From assembly GCF_003574465.1 (NCBI RefSeq), contig NZ_QOWC01000018.1, positions 1 through 64,000 on the forward strand: a stretch of DNA of 64,000 nucleotides, given 5' to 3'. Of this stretch, positions 41,449-49,886 are shown in pieces. The first letter of the stretch is position 1; each line of letters opens with the position of its first letter. Source of the stretch: Methylobacterium crusticola. Lineage in GTDB: Bacteria > Pseudomonadota > Alphaproteobacteria > Rhizobiales > Beijerinckiaceae. Under the pieces are notes generated by a model that was not told where the DNA came from, did not search any database, and saw only the letters and a list, made by a program, of their open reading frames with translations. The position numbers and the translations under genes were made by a program.

Positions 41449-41778
41449 TTATTCGTGGAATGGCACCCAGAGCATCTTCACGTCGACGTTCAGCATGCCG
41501 GATTTCACGGTGGGATCGTCCGTGCCGATCCTCATGGCCTCGTCGCGATCGGCAGCTCTGAAGATCGTCATGCCGCCATCGGCCAGCACGCCGTCGAGGC
41601 CGCCCGCCTGTTCCATGAACGGACCGCTGAGGACGGTGATACCCTTCTCCTGCAGTTCGGTCATATAGCCGACATGCTTCATGAACTCGGGCTGTTCATT
41701 GTATCTCACGCCTTTCGCCCAGTTCGGGCCTGGTGTCTGGAAAGCCACAAAGTAATGCGGGCCATTTTCGTCAACCAT
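41449..41778 (-). CDS. YciI-like small protein
   Basis: 109 residues from the ATG at 41778, which has GGAG nine bases upstream; an ATG at 41823 would add 15 residues without ribosome-site support. VAFQTPGPNWAKG, the His in MKHVGYM, the Gly-Pro-Phe in VLSGPFMEQAGG and ADRDEAMRIGTDDPTVKSGMLNVDVKMLWVPF match the YciI/YCII fold, ferredoxin-like and often dimeric, with unclear enzymatic role. It precedes the SDR gene on the same strand by 108 bases. Confidence 0.78.
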   Translation of the reverse strand: MVDENGPHYFVAFQTPGPNWAKGVRYNEQPEFMKHVGYMTELQEKGITVLSGPFMEQAGGLDGVLADGGMTIFRAADRDEAMRIGTDDPTVKSGMLNVDVKMLWVPFHE

Positions 41779-42115
41779 CGTTGCGCACTCCAGCAGAACT
41801 GATCGCCAATCGATCTGGTTCATCGATCGCTGTCTATTTCTGCTATCTGACGCCTTCTGGGGAGAGGGCCTGCTTGGATAACAATCATTCGTCGATCGAA
41901 TGAATGGGGCAACCAGCCTGCCGGGAAGGGGATCCGCCGAACCCCCGAGTCGGGCCGCGAGCGGCCCCTCGCGCCATCATGCCCGTCGTGCCCGTCGTGC
42001 CCGGTTCCATCCGCCGGGCTCATCTTGTGGGGAGGGTTTTCGGGCGAGGGGGTCAGGGATCGTGCTCCGCGTGCGATACCGCGCCCGTTCGGGCTGTACC
42101 GGCGTGGGCGCCGAG
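41779..42115. other. Intergenic region with a dyad and a short tandem repeat
   Basis: No supported gene. It contains the palindrome at 41885-41903 (annotated separately) and a short 9-base repeat CGTCGTGCC near 41975-42000. Several short open frames lack protein character. Confidence 0.5.
41885..41903. promoter_or_regulatory. Palindrome TCATTCG-TCGAT-CGAATGA
   Basis: Perfect 7-bp arms with a 5-base spacer, about 105 bases upstream of the YciI-like start, in an A/T-richer patch. The form suits a dimeric regulator. The arms resemble the ATTCA-N6-TGAAT sites of the polyamine-type importer, but with a different spacer. Confidence 0.5.
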
Positions 42116-43021
42116 CTATGCCTGCTGCCGCCGCGTGACGCGCACGATCAGCTCTTCAACGCGTGACAGGAACAGCATGAGCAGTTCCGACATGTGCGCC
42201 CGACGGTAGCCGAGGACCAGCTCGATCTCCGGCGCCATCCCGCTGAGCGGCCGACTGGTCACCGACCAGGGCAGGAAGTTGCGCGCATAGGCCGGCAGCA
42301 GGGCGACGCCCCGCATCGAGGACACGAGCGACATCGCCATCGAGAGATTGTCGACCTCGTGCGCGGGAGCGAGATCGAGCCCGGACCGGGCGAGGTAGTC
42401 GGCGATGATCAAGCGCAGCGTCGGAGCTGTCCGCGACACGGTGATGACGGCGTCCTCCGCCAGATCCTCGAGCCGAACGGCCTCGCGCGAGGCCAGCCGG
42501 TGGTCGCTGGGCAGGATGGCGACCAGAGGGTCCCTCGCGAGCGGCACGAAGGCGAGGTCCGGCATGTCGATCTCGGGCCGCATGAAGGCCAGGTCCACCG
42601 TGCCGTCCCGGAGCGCCGCGGCCAGATCCGGGGAGGTCTGGCTGGAAATGGTGATGTCGACGCTCGGCAAGGCGTCGCGCAGGATGCACATGGCTTCCGC
42701 GAGCCAATCCACCTCGTAGCCGGTGAGGAAACCCAGCACGAAGGACGGCTTGGCGGGGTAGACCGCCCGGCGCGCCGCCGCCTTCGCCGCCTCGACCTGC
42801 GCGAGCGCGAGCCGGGCGTGCTCCAGGAAGGCGTGGCCGGCCTCGGTCAGTTCCGCGCCGCGCACGCTCCGGCTGAGCAGGGGCACGCCGACTTCGTGCT
42901 CCAGGTCCCGGATCTGTCGGCTGAGGGACGGCTGGGCCGTGTGAAGGCGCCGCGCGGCGGCCAGCGTCAGGCTGCCTTCCTCGGCGACGGCCACGAAGTA
43001 GCGCAGGTGTCGCAGTTCCAA
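42116..43021 (-). CDS. LysR-family transcriptional regulator
   Basis: 301 residues from a TTG start at 43021, which gives the standard opening (M)ELRHLRYFVAVAEEGSLT and has GGGGAGG just upstream. An ATG at 43045 would add eight residues but lies on a T-N11-A dyad. DNA-binding domain 1-60 (RRLHTAQPSLSRQIRDLEHEVG); effector domain typical of aromatic-acid regulators of the HcaR/BenM branch. Divergent from an SDR-DUF427-SDR-MFS operon that it probably controls. Confidence 0.88.
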   Translation of the reverse strand: MELRHLRYFVAVAEEGSLTLAAARRLHTAQPSLSRQIRDLEHEVGVPLLSRSVRGAELTEAGHAFLEHARLALAQVEAAKAAARRAVYPAKPSFVLGFLTGYEVDWLAEAMCILRDALPSVDITISSQTSPDLAAALRDGTVDLAFMRPEIDMPDLAFVPLARDPLVAILPSDHRLASREAVRLEDLAEDAVITVSRTAPTLRLIIADYLARSGLDLAPAHEVDNLSMAMSLVSSMRGVALLPAYARNFLPWSVTSRPLSGMAPEIELVLGYRRAHMSELLMLFLSRVEELIVRVTRRQQA

Positions 43022-43043
43022 TCCAGCCTCCCCGATGACCGTC

Positions 43044-43058
43044 ATGCCTGCGAGGTAT
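43044..43058. promoter_or_regulatory. LysR-type box ATGCCT-GCG-AGGTAT
   Basis: Imperfect dyad with the T-N11-A geometry of LysR-family sites, between the LysR gene and the divergent SDR gene, 23 bases from the regulator's start. Likely site of autoregulation and activation of the SDR operon. Confidence 0.5.
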
Positions 43059-43199
43059 GCCCTCCCTCCTACAAAGTCTTTTTCGAAGCCGCCAGAGCCC
43101 GCTAACTCGAGACACACACGGCGGCCCTGCGCCCCGCACAGCCGAGACCCAACCCGAGCCTTCGGCCGCCGCGCCGGCCGGCCTCGACGGAGCACAGTC

Positions 43200-43946
43200 A
43201 TGAGCCAGCGAGTCGTTCTGATCACCGGCGCGCTCACGGGCATCGGACGCGCAGCCGCGCTCGGCTTTGCCCGCGCGGGCCACGCCGTCGTCATCTCCGG
43301 CCGGCATGAGGAGACCGGTGAGGCACTCGCGGCCGAGTTGCGCGACCTCGGCGCAGAGGCCGCCTTCATCCGGGCGGACGTGCGACGCGAGGCGGAGGTA
43401 GCGGGCCTGGTGGACCAAGTGGTGGCACGGTTCGGGCGCCTCGACGCCGCGATCAACAACGCCGGCACCGAGGGTCGGCCCGGACCGGTGACCGAGCAGG
43501 ATGCCGAGAGCTACGCCGCGACCTTCGACACCAACGTCCTCGGCACGCTGCTCAGCATGAAGCACGAGTTGCGGGTGATGCTGGCCCGGGGTTCCGGCAG
43601 CATCGTCAACATCTCGTCGACCTACGGGCACGACGGGGCCGGCGGCGCCTCCGTCTACTCCGCCAGCAAGCACGCGGTCGAGGGCCTGACCAGGTCCGCC
43701 GCCATCGAGGTCGCGGCCACGGGCGTGCGCGTGAACGCGGTCGCGCCGGGGCCGACCGACACGGGGATGCTTGACCGCTTCACCGGCACGGCCGAGCGCA
43801 AGGCCGGCCTGACGGCGGGCGTTCCGATGCGGCGCGTGGGGGAGCCCGGCGAGATCGCCAACGCGATCCTGTTCCTGGCCTCCGACCAGGCGTCGTTCAC
43901 CACCGGGCAGGTCCTGTCGGTCGACGGCGGCAAGTCGGCGGCCTGA
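43200..43946 (+). CDS. Short-chain dehydrogenase/reductase (SDR)
   Basis: 248 residues. TGALTGIG cofactor motif at 9-16, NNAG near 86, NISSTYG with the catalytic serine, YSASK near 152, and TGQVLSVDGG at the end. GGAG lies eight bases before the ATG. First gene of a rightward operon; the extended frame upstream is not used. It probably oxidises an alcohol or reduces a ketone under control of the adjacent LysR regulator. Confidence 0.9.
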   Translation: MSQRVVLITGALTGIGRAAALGFARAGHAVVISGRHEETGEALAAELRDLGAEAAFIRADVRREAEVAGLVDQVVARFGRLDAAINNAGTEGRPGPVTEQDAESYAATFDTNVLGTLLSMKHELRVMLARGSGSIVNISSTYGHDGAGGASVYSASKHAVEGLTRSAAIEVAATGVRVNAVAPGPTDTGMLDRFTGTAERKAGLTAGVPMRRVGEPGEIANAILFLASDQASFTTGQVLSVDGGKSAA

Positions 43947-43979
43947 GCCGCCACCAACATCGAGACGAGCGAGGCGATC

Positions 43980-44381
43980 ATGGAACAGACGCATTCGAGC
44001 GCCGGACGGCCCGTCAAGGTTCCGGGCCCGGACCACCCGATCAGCATCGAGCCGACCGTCGGCCGCGTCGTCGTGACGGTCGCCGGCCGCGTCGTCGCCG
44101 ACACGAGGACCGCCCTGACGCTGCGCGAGGCCGGCTATCCGCCCGTGCAGTACATCCCGCTCAGGGACGTCGATACGGGGCTCCTCGTGCGCACGGATCA
44201 CGCGACGTATTGCCCCTACAAGGGGGACTGCGCCTACTTCAGCATCCCGCTCGGCGGGGAACGCGCGGTGAACGCCGTGTGGACCTACGAAGCCCCGTAC
44301 GAGGCCGTGGGGGCGATCGTGGACCACGTCGCCTTCTACCCCGATCGCGTCGACGCCATCGCGGAACCTGCGGGCTCGTAG
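43980..44381 (+). CDS. DUF427 domain protein
   Basis: 133 residues, one DUF427 domain (beta-rich). Landmarks: GRVVVTVAGRVVADTRTALTLREAGYPPVQYIPLRDVD, the conserved HATYCPYKGDCAYFS with two cysteines, and AVWTYEAPYEAVGAIVDHVAFYPDRVD. Function of the family is not established. It lies 33 bases after an SDR gene with which it is probably cotranscribed. Confidence 0.85.
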   Translation: MEQTHSSAGRPVKVPGPDHPISIEPTVGRVVVTVAGRVVADTRTALTLREAGYPPVQYIPLRDVDTGLLVRTDHATYCPYKGDCAYFSIPLGGERAVNAVWTYEAPYEAVGAIVDHVAFYPDRVDAIAEPAGS

Positions 44382-44513
44382 GCCCCCGCACGCTCCCACC
44401 ATGCCGCCGCGGAGGCGGCACTCCTCACACACACCCGCCGGCGCACCGCGTCGGCGGCGAAGGGCGGCCGCGCCGATCCCCGGCGCACCCCTCGGGCTCG
44501 AAGGACCCTCGTC

Positions 44514-45260
44514 ATGATCGATCTCTCAGGCAAGACCGCTCTCGTCACGGGCGGCTCGCGCGGCATCGGCCGGGCGGCGGCGCGCGCGCTCGCCGCAGCC
44601 GGCGCGCAAGTCCTGGTCCACTACGGCCGCGCCGAGGCGGAGGCCGACAGCGTCGTCGCGGCGATCGCGGCAGCGGGAGGACGCGCCGAGACGGTCGGCG
44701 GCGACCTCTCCGATCCGCAGGGCCCGCATACCCTGGCCAAGCGCGTGCGCGCCATCGTGGGCGACCGGCTCGACATCCTGGTCGCCAACGCGGGTGTCTC
44801 CAAGGCCGCGACCATCGAGGAGACCACGGTCGCGGAGTTCGATGCGCTCTTCGCCGTCAACGTGCGCGCGCCGTTCTTCCTCGTGCAGCAGCTGCTGCCC
44901 ATCCTGGGCCGCGGGAGCAGCGTCGTCGTCACCGGCTCGCTCGCGGCGCACGCGGCGGTCCCGGGGCTCGCGGCCTACGCTGCCACCAAGGGCGCCATCG
45001 ACACCCTGGTGAAGCACCTCGCCGCGGCACTCGGGGAGCGCGGCATCCGCGTCAACGCGGTCGCGCCCGGCGTCATCGATACCGACATGTCGAACTTCGC
45101 GAGAACCGAGGAGGGACAGCGCTTCGTCCTCGGGATGCAGGCCCTGCAGCGCATCGGCCAGCCCGACGACGTGGGTCAGGTGATCGCGTTCCTGGCCTCC
45201 GACGCCGCGCGCTGGGTCACGGGCGACACCGTCCGGGTCGACGGCGGCTCGAAGCTCTGA
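44514..45260 (+). CDS. Short-chain dehydrogenase/reductase (SDR)
   Basis: 248 residues. TGGSRGIG at 13-20, ANAGVSKA, catalytic serine in VVTGSLAAH, YAATK near 152, and TGDTVRVDGGSKL. A FabG-like SDR. Separated by 132 bases from the DUF427 gene and by 12 from the MFS gene. The paired SDRs in one operon could catalyse successive redox steps or opposite cofactor use. Confidence 0.9.
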   Translation: MIDLSGKTALVTGGSRGIGRAAARALAAAGAQVLVHYGRAEAEADSVVAAIAAAGGRAETVGGDLSDPQGPHTLAKRVRAIVGDRLDILVANAGVSKAATIEETTVAEFDALFAVNVRAPFFLVQQLLPILGRGSSVVVTGSLAAHAAVPGLAAYAATKGAIDTLVKHLAAALGERGIRVNAVAPGVIDTDMSNFARTEEGQRFVLGMQALQRIGQPDDVGQVIAFLASDAARWVTGDTVRVDGGSKL

Positions 45261-45272
45261 GGGAGCACGACC

Positions 45273-46556
45273 ATGACGGTCACCGCTCCCGCGCACCCGC
45301 TCGCCTCGGACCCCGCGGCCCGTCCGGCGGGTCGGCCCGCGGCCCGCGTGCTGGGACGACGGGCCAGCTTCTGGGTCTCGGCCGGGGTGGTGGGTCACAC
45401 CCTGTGGACCAGCGCCGCGCCGGCCATGACCTACCCGCTCTACGCGGCGCAGTGGGGTCTCACCCACCTCACCCTGACGGCCATCTTCGCCACCTATCCG
45501 GCCGTGGTGGTGGCCGTGCTCGTCGGCTTCGGGGACCTCTCCGACCACGTCGGCCGCCGCGCGACCATGCTGCTCGGCCTCGGCGCCTCGCTCGCCGGGG
45601 TGCTGCTGTTCGCCCTCGCACCGAGCGTGGCCTGGCTGTTCGCCGGTCGCGCGCTCATGGGTCTCGGCGTCGGCCTGTCGGTGGGCCCGGCCACTGCCGC
45701 GCTGGTGGAGTTCGCCCCCGAGGACCGGCCGGATCTCGCGGGATCCGTGACGACGGCGGCGCAGGCCGCGGGCTTCGCCGCGTCGCTGCTGCTGGGCGGG
45801 CTGATGGTCCAGTACGCCCCCCTGCCCACGCGCCTGAGCTTCTGGCTCCTGGCGGCGATCATCGCGGCCCTCCTCGCGGCCACCTGGTTCCTGCCGGGGC
45901 GGCGGGCGGGCGACGCCGGGCGAGGCTGGCGGCCCCGGCTGCCGCGGGTTCCGCGCGCGCTGCGAACGGGCTTCGCGGTGGCAGCCCTCGGGGTGGTCAC
46001 CGCCTACACGCACGGGGTTCTCATCCTCTCCCTCGGCGCGCAGGTGGCGCGTGACCTGGTGGGGTCCGGCGACGCCCTCGTCAACGCGGCGGCGCTCGCC
46101 CTCTTCGCGGTTGCCTCGGGAATTGTCGGGATCCTGGCCAGGCACGTCGTGGCGCGCGTGGCACTGATGACGGGCGCCCTGGCCTCGGCCGCGGGCATGA
46201 TGCTCCTCGCCGTCTCGGTCCACACACGGGCACTCGGCTGCCTCCTGGCCGCGACGTCGATCTCGGGCGTCGGCTACGGGCTCCTGTTCCTGGGTGGGCT
46301 GGAGGTCATCAACCGGATCACGCCGTCCAGCCGTCGCGGCGGCGTGTTCTCGGCGTTGTACCTCCTGGGATACCTCTCCATGGCGGTCGTGGCGCTCTTG
46401 CTCGGCCACGTGGCGACGCTTCGCGGCCTCTCCCTCGCGACCGATCTCGGGGCCGGCATCATCGCCCTGTTCAGCGTCGGGACAGCGGCGCTGGCGACCA
46501 CCCTCCTGCCCTTCGAAGGCCAAGGGCCGCGGTGCGATGCCGACGTGTCCGCCTGA
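45273..46556 (+). CDS. MFS transporter
   Basis: Twelve-segment major facilitator, 427 residues. Loop 2-3 reads GFGDLSDHVGRRATML, and GRALMGLGVGLSVGPATAALVEFAPEDRPDLAGSV is the drug/aromatic-exporter-like segment. A weak ribosome site precedes the ATG. Last gene of the LysR-controlled operon; it may import the operon's substrate or export a product. Confidence 0.88.
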   Translation: MTVTAPAHPLASDPAARPAGRPAARVLGRRASFWVSAGVVGHTLWTSAAPAMTYPLYAAQWGLTHLTLTAIFATYPAVVVAVLVGFGDLSDHVGRRATMLLGLGASLAGVLLFALAPSVAWLFAGRALMGLGVGLSVGPATAALVEFAPEDRPDLAGSVTTAAQAAGFAASLLLGGLMVQYAPLPTRLSFWLLAAIIAALLAATWFLPGRRAGDAGRGWRPRLPRVPRALRTGFAVAALGVVTAYTHGVLILSLGAQVARDLVGSGDALVNAAALALFAVASGIVGILARHVVARVALMTGALASAAGMMLLAVSVHTRALGCLLAATSISGVGYGLLFLGGLEVINRITPSSRRGGVFSALYLLGYLSMAVVALLLGHVATLRGLSLATDLGAGIIALFSVGTAALATTLLPFEGQGPRCDADVSA

Positions 46557-46746
46557 CGTCCTCAGCCGCAATCCGGCCGGAAAGCCTGGATGCCTCAGGG
46601 TCCGGGAAGGATCGGCAGGCCCTTTCAACCCCCGTGAGCTGCCCGGATGCTGGCGAGTGCGGCCTGTCAGGCGAGCCGAAGACAGCGGCACAGTGGCGGC
46701 GGGCGAACCGGCCGAGGCCGGCAGCCTCGTGTCCGCATCGTCCTCG

Positions 46747-47793
46747 TCACCGGACTGACGACCGCGTCAGCGCAGGATGCCGGGCCTGCCCCACGGCTTC
46801 TGCGACACCGCGACTGGCATGGAACAGTGCCTCCCGAAGCCAGGTATGGGCCGGATCCTGCCTCCAGCGCTCGTGCCAGACCATCTGCACGGTCATCGGA
46901 CGCGGTTCCCAGGGCGGAGCGGACACGCGCGCGACGCCGGCCGCCTCGAAGCCGTGCGCCAGCGACGCCGGGACGATCGCCACGCGGCGCGAGTTCGCGA
47001 GCAGGCTCGGCACCGCCAGGAAATGGGGCTGGAGGACGCTGAGGCGGGGCACCAGGCCCGCCGCCCTGAAGGCGCGGTTGAGGGCGTCGCGATCGAACAT
47101 CTCGGTCTGCCGGGTCAGGCCGCGCTCGGAGAGGCGCCCGTCCGGCAGGCCGTCCTCGCTCCCGCCGACGGTGACCACCATCAGCGGGTCGCGCGCCAGC
47201 GTGCGGATGTCGGTCGCGCCACCCGCCTCCGGGTGATCGGGCGCGGTGACGAGGAGGTCGCGGTCCTCGAACAAGGTCCGCGCCTGCAAGCGGTGCGGGA
47301 TCTGCGAGAAGATGCCCACGGCGATGTCGATCTGGCCGAGATCGACCTGCATGGTCAGGTCGATCCGCGTGGCGGGCCGGATCAGGATGGACGCGTGGGG
47401 CGCCTCCGTCTCGAAGGTCCGCATGAGGGCGGGGGCGACGACCGCGGTGATGTGGTCCGTCGCGGCGAGCCGGAACTGGCGCGTCGAACTCGACGGGTCG
47501 AAGCATTGTGGCCCGATCGCGCCTTCGATCGCCGTGAGGGCGTCACGCACCTGCACGGCCATGGCCAACGCCCGCGGGGTCGGCTCCATGGCCTGTGCGG
47601 TTCGCACGAAGAGGTCGTCCCCGATCAGTGTCCGCAGGCGACGCAAGCCGTGGCTCACCGCCGACTGGCTCAGCCCGAGGGACTGGCCGGCCCGTGCGAC
47701 GTGACGCTCCCGCATCACCGCGTCGAACAGCCGGAGCAGGTTCAGATCGAGCCGGTTCAGGATGCTCGCGCGCGTCCCGGCGCTCCTCGTCAT
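46747..47793 (-). CDS. LysR-family transcriptional regulator (NodD/PnbR-like)
   Basis: 348 residues. RLDLNLLRLFDAVMRERHVARAGQSLGLSQSAVSHGLRRLRTLIGDDLFVRT is the DNA-binding domain of the NodD/NahR/LinR branch, regulators of aromatic catabolism. ATG at 47793 (MTRSAGTRAS); the frame upstream is spurious. It faces the binding-protein, nitroreductase and lyase genes across a 130-base region rich in inverted repeats. By position it should be the activator of the 4-nitrobenzoate genes. Confidence 0.88.
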   Translation of the reverse strand: MTRSAGTRASILNRLDLNLLRLFDAVMRERHVARAGQSLGLSQSAVSHGLRRLRTLIGDDLFVRTAQAMEPTPRALAMAVQVRDALTAIEGAIGPQCFDPSSSTRQFRLAATDHITAVVAPALMRTFETEAPHASILIRPATRIDLTMQVDLGQIDIAVGIFSQIPHRLQARTLFEDRDLLVTAPDHPEAGGATDIRTLARDPLMVVTVGGSEDGLPDGRLSERGLTRQTEMFDRDALNRAFRAAGLVPRLSVLQPHFLAVPSLLANSRRVAIVPASLAHGFEAAGVARVSAPPWEPRPMTVQMVWHERWRQDPAHTWLREALFHASRGVAEAVGQARHPALTRSSVR

Positions 47794-47833
47794 GATCGCC
47801 CCCTCTTCAGCGCGAGGACCGAAACCGCGCGAT

Positions 47834-47900
47834 GAACGATGCTCATAATGAGATTGCCGAACTTGCACTTCCGCAAGTGCACCCCGGCCGGGCATCGTTC
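47834..47900. promoter_or_regulatory. Control region of the nitrobenzoate operon with nested inverted repeats
   Basis: Outer arms GAACGATGC (47834-47842) and GCATCGTTC (47892-47900) enclose CTCAT-A-ATGAG (47842-47852) and TGCACTT-CCGC-AAGTGCA (47864-47881), the last including TTGC-N6-GCAA with LysR-like T-N11-A spacing. All are perfect. Situated between the divergent LysR gene and the binding-protein gene. Confidence 0.6.
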
Positions 47901-47923
47901 CTCGCTCTCGAAGGGAACGCGCC

Positions 47924-49159
47924 ATGCCGTCTTCGCCCGCTCTCGCCCGACGCCTCCTCAGGCGAGGATCGCTGGCCCTGACGGGCCTCTGGCTCGCCGT
48001 CGCGCCGGTCGGTGCGCAAGGCGGCCCGCCCTTGAGGATCGGCGTGCTCACGGACCTGTCCTCGCTCTACGCGGACAACGGCGGCAACGGTTCGGTCGTC
48101 GCCGCGCGGATGGCGGTCGAGGATTTCGGCGGCCGCGTCCTCGGACGCCCCATCGAGGTGATCGCCGCCGACCACCAGAACAAGACGGATGTCGGCGCCG
48201 CGCTGGCGCGCCGCTGGCTCGACGCGGACGACGTCAAGGTGATCGTCGACGTCCCGAACTCCGCCATCGCGCTCGCGGTGCAGGACATCACCCGCGAGCG
48301 TGGCCGGGTCTTCCTCGCCTCGGGGGCGGCGACCTCCCGGCTGACCGGGGATGCCTGCTCGCCGACCGGCATCCACTGGACCTACGACACCTACGCGCTC
48401 GCCCAGGGTACGGCGCGCGCGGTGACGCGGCGCGGCGGCAAGTCCTGGTTCTTCGTCACGGCGGACTACGCCCTCGGCACGCAACTCGAGGAGGACGGCC
48501 GGCGCGTGATCCAGGCGGCGGGCGGCCGCGTGCTCGGCTCGGTGCGCCATCCCATCGGCAGCCCGGACTTCTCCTCCTACCTCCTGCAGGCGCAAGGCTC
48601 GGGGGCGCAGGTCGTCGGGCTGGCGGACGCGGGTGGCGACCTCATCCTCGCGCTGAAGCAGGCCGCCGAGTTCGGGCTGGTGCAGTCCGGCCAGACACTG
48701 GCGGGCCTGCTCGTCTTCATCGCCGACATCCACGGCCTCGGCTTGGCGGCCGCGCAAGGCCTGATCCTGAGCACCGCCTTCTACTGGGACCTGAACGACG
48801 AGACCCGGGCCTGGTCGCAGCGCTTCGTCGCGCGCACCAGCAAGGTGCCGACCATGATCCATGCCGGCACTTACGGTGCGGTCACGCACTACCTCAAGGC
48901 GATGGCCGCCGCGAACACGGATGACGGCCCGACCGTCGCGGCGCAGATGCGCAAGATGCCGGTCAACGACTTCATGACCCGCGACGGCCGCATCCGCGAG
49001 GACGGGCGGCTCGTGCGCGACATCTACCTCATGCAGGTCAAGTCCCCCGCCGAGAGCAAGGGGCGCTTCGACTACTACAAGCTCCTGGAGACGATTCCGG
49101 GCGAGGAGGCGTTCCGGCCGATCTCGGCCGGCAAGTGTCCGCTGGTTACACGGGGGTGA
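47924..49159 (+). CDS. ABC transporter substrate-binding protein, LivK/branched-chain type, orphan
   Basis: 411 residues, Peripla_BP_6 fold. N-terminal export signal with two arginine pairs (ARRLLRRGSLALTG) and cleavage near VGAQG; Sec or Tat is not certain. LRIGVLTDLSSLYADNGGNGSVVAARMAVEDFGG and WFFVTADYALGTQLEEDGRRVIQAAGG are family landmarks. No permease or ATPase gene is near, so it must share one or act as a sensor. First gene before the nitroreductase and lyase; it probably binds an aromatic acid. Confidence 0.88.
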   Translation: MPSSPALARRLLRRGSLALTGLWLAVAPVGAQGGPPLRIGVLTDLSSLYADNGGNGSVVAARMAVEDFGGRVLGRPIEVIAADHQNKTDVGAALARRWLDADDVKVIVDVPNSAIALAVQDITRERGRVFLASGAATSRLTGDACSPTGIHWTYDTYALAQGTARAVTRRGGKSWFFVTADYALGTQLEEDGRRVIQAAGGRVLGSVRHPIGSPDFSSYLLQAQGSGAQVVGLADAGGDLILALKQAAEFGLVQSGQTLAGLLVFIADIHGLGLAAAQGLILSTAFYWDLNDETRAWSQRFVARTSKVPTMIHAGTYGAVTHYLKAMAAANTDDGPTVAAQMRKMPVNDFMTRDGRIREDGRLVRDIYLMQVKSPAESKGRFDYYKLLETIPGEEAFRPISAGKCPLVTRG

Positions 49160-49161
49160 GG

Positions 49162-49872
49162 ATGTCGAACGTCGATCTCGTCCAGGCACTCGACAGCGTG
49201 ATGAAGGAACGCTTCGCCACCCGCTTCTACGCCGACCGGCCGGTGTCCCACGACACCGTGCGCGACATCCTCGAGGCCGCGCGCCACGCGCCGAGCGGCG
49301 CCAACATCCAGCCCTGGCAGGTCCACGCGCTGGCCGGCGCGGCAAAGGCCGAGATCTGCCGCGACATCCTCGCGACGCACGCCGCCGAGGCGGCGCAGCA
49401 CGTCTCCGAATACACCTACTACGCGTCGAGCCTGCCCGACCGCTATCAAGGCCGGAAGCAGGCCTTCGGTCAGGTCTTCTACGGCTCGCTCGGCATCGCG
49501 CAGGACGACGCGCGCGGGCGGGCGGCGCAGACGGCCAGGAACTACGACTTCTTCGGCGCGCCGGTCGGCCTGATCGTGACGATCGACCGACGCCTGGAAA
49601 AGGGCAGCTGGCTGGATCTCGGCATGTTCCTGCAGAACGTGATGCTGGCCGCCAAGGTGCGCGGCCTCGACACCTGCCCGCAGGAGACGCTGGCGAAGTA
49701 CCACCGCGTGCTGCGCCGCCACCTGCCGATCGCCGCCGAGGATGTCGTCGTGTGCGGCATGGCCCTCGGTGTCCGCGATGCCGCCGCGGCCGCGACCCGC
49801 GGGGTCATGGAGCGCGCGCCGGTCGAGGCGTTCGCGCGCTTCCACGGTTTTGAGACGCCCTCGGGCGCGTGA
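49162..49872 (+). CDS. pnbA: Nitroreductase, probable 4-nitrobenzoate reductase
   Basis: FMN nitroreductase, 236 residues. KERFATRFYADRPV, APSGANIQPWQVHALAG and VVVCGMALGVRDAAAAA are FMN-contact motifs of the family. The ATG at 49162 lies two bases past the binding-protein stop; an earlier ATG within that gene is less likely. The following lyase gene strongly suggests reduction of 4-nitrobenzoate to 4-hydroxylaminobenzoate with NAD(P)H. The assignment rests on context more than on residues. Confidence 0.78.
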   Translation: MSNVDLVQALDSVMKERFATRFYADRPVSHDTVRDILEAARHAPSGANIQPWQVHALAGAAKAEICRDILATHAAEAAQHVSEYTYYASSLPDRYQGRKQAFGQVFYGSLGIAQDDARGRAAQTARNYDFFGAPVGLIVTIDRRLEKGSWLDLGMFLQNVMLAAKVRGLDTCPQETLAKYHRVLRRHLPIAAEDVVVCGMALGVRDAAAAATRGVMERAPVEAFARFHGFETPSGA

Positions 49873-49886
49873 CGAAGGAGAGCGAG

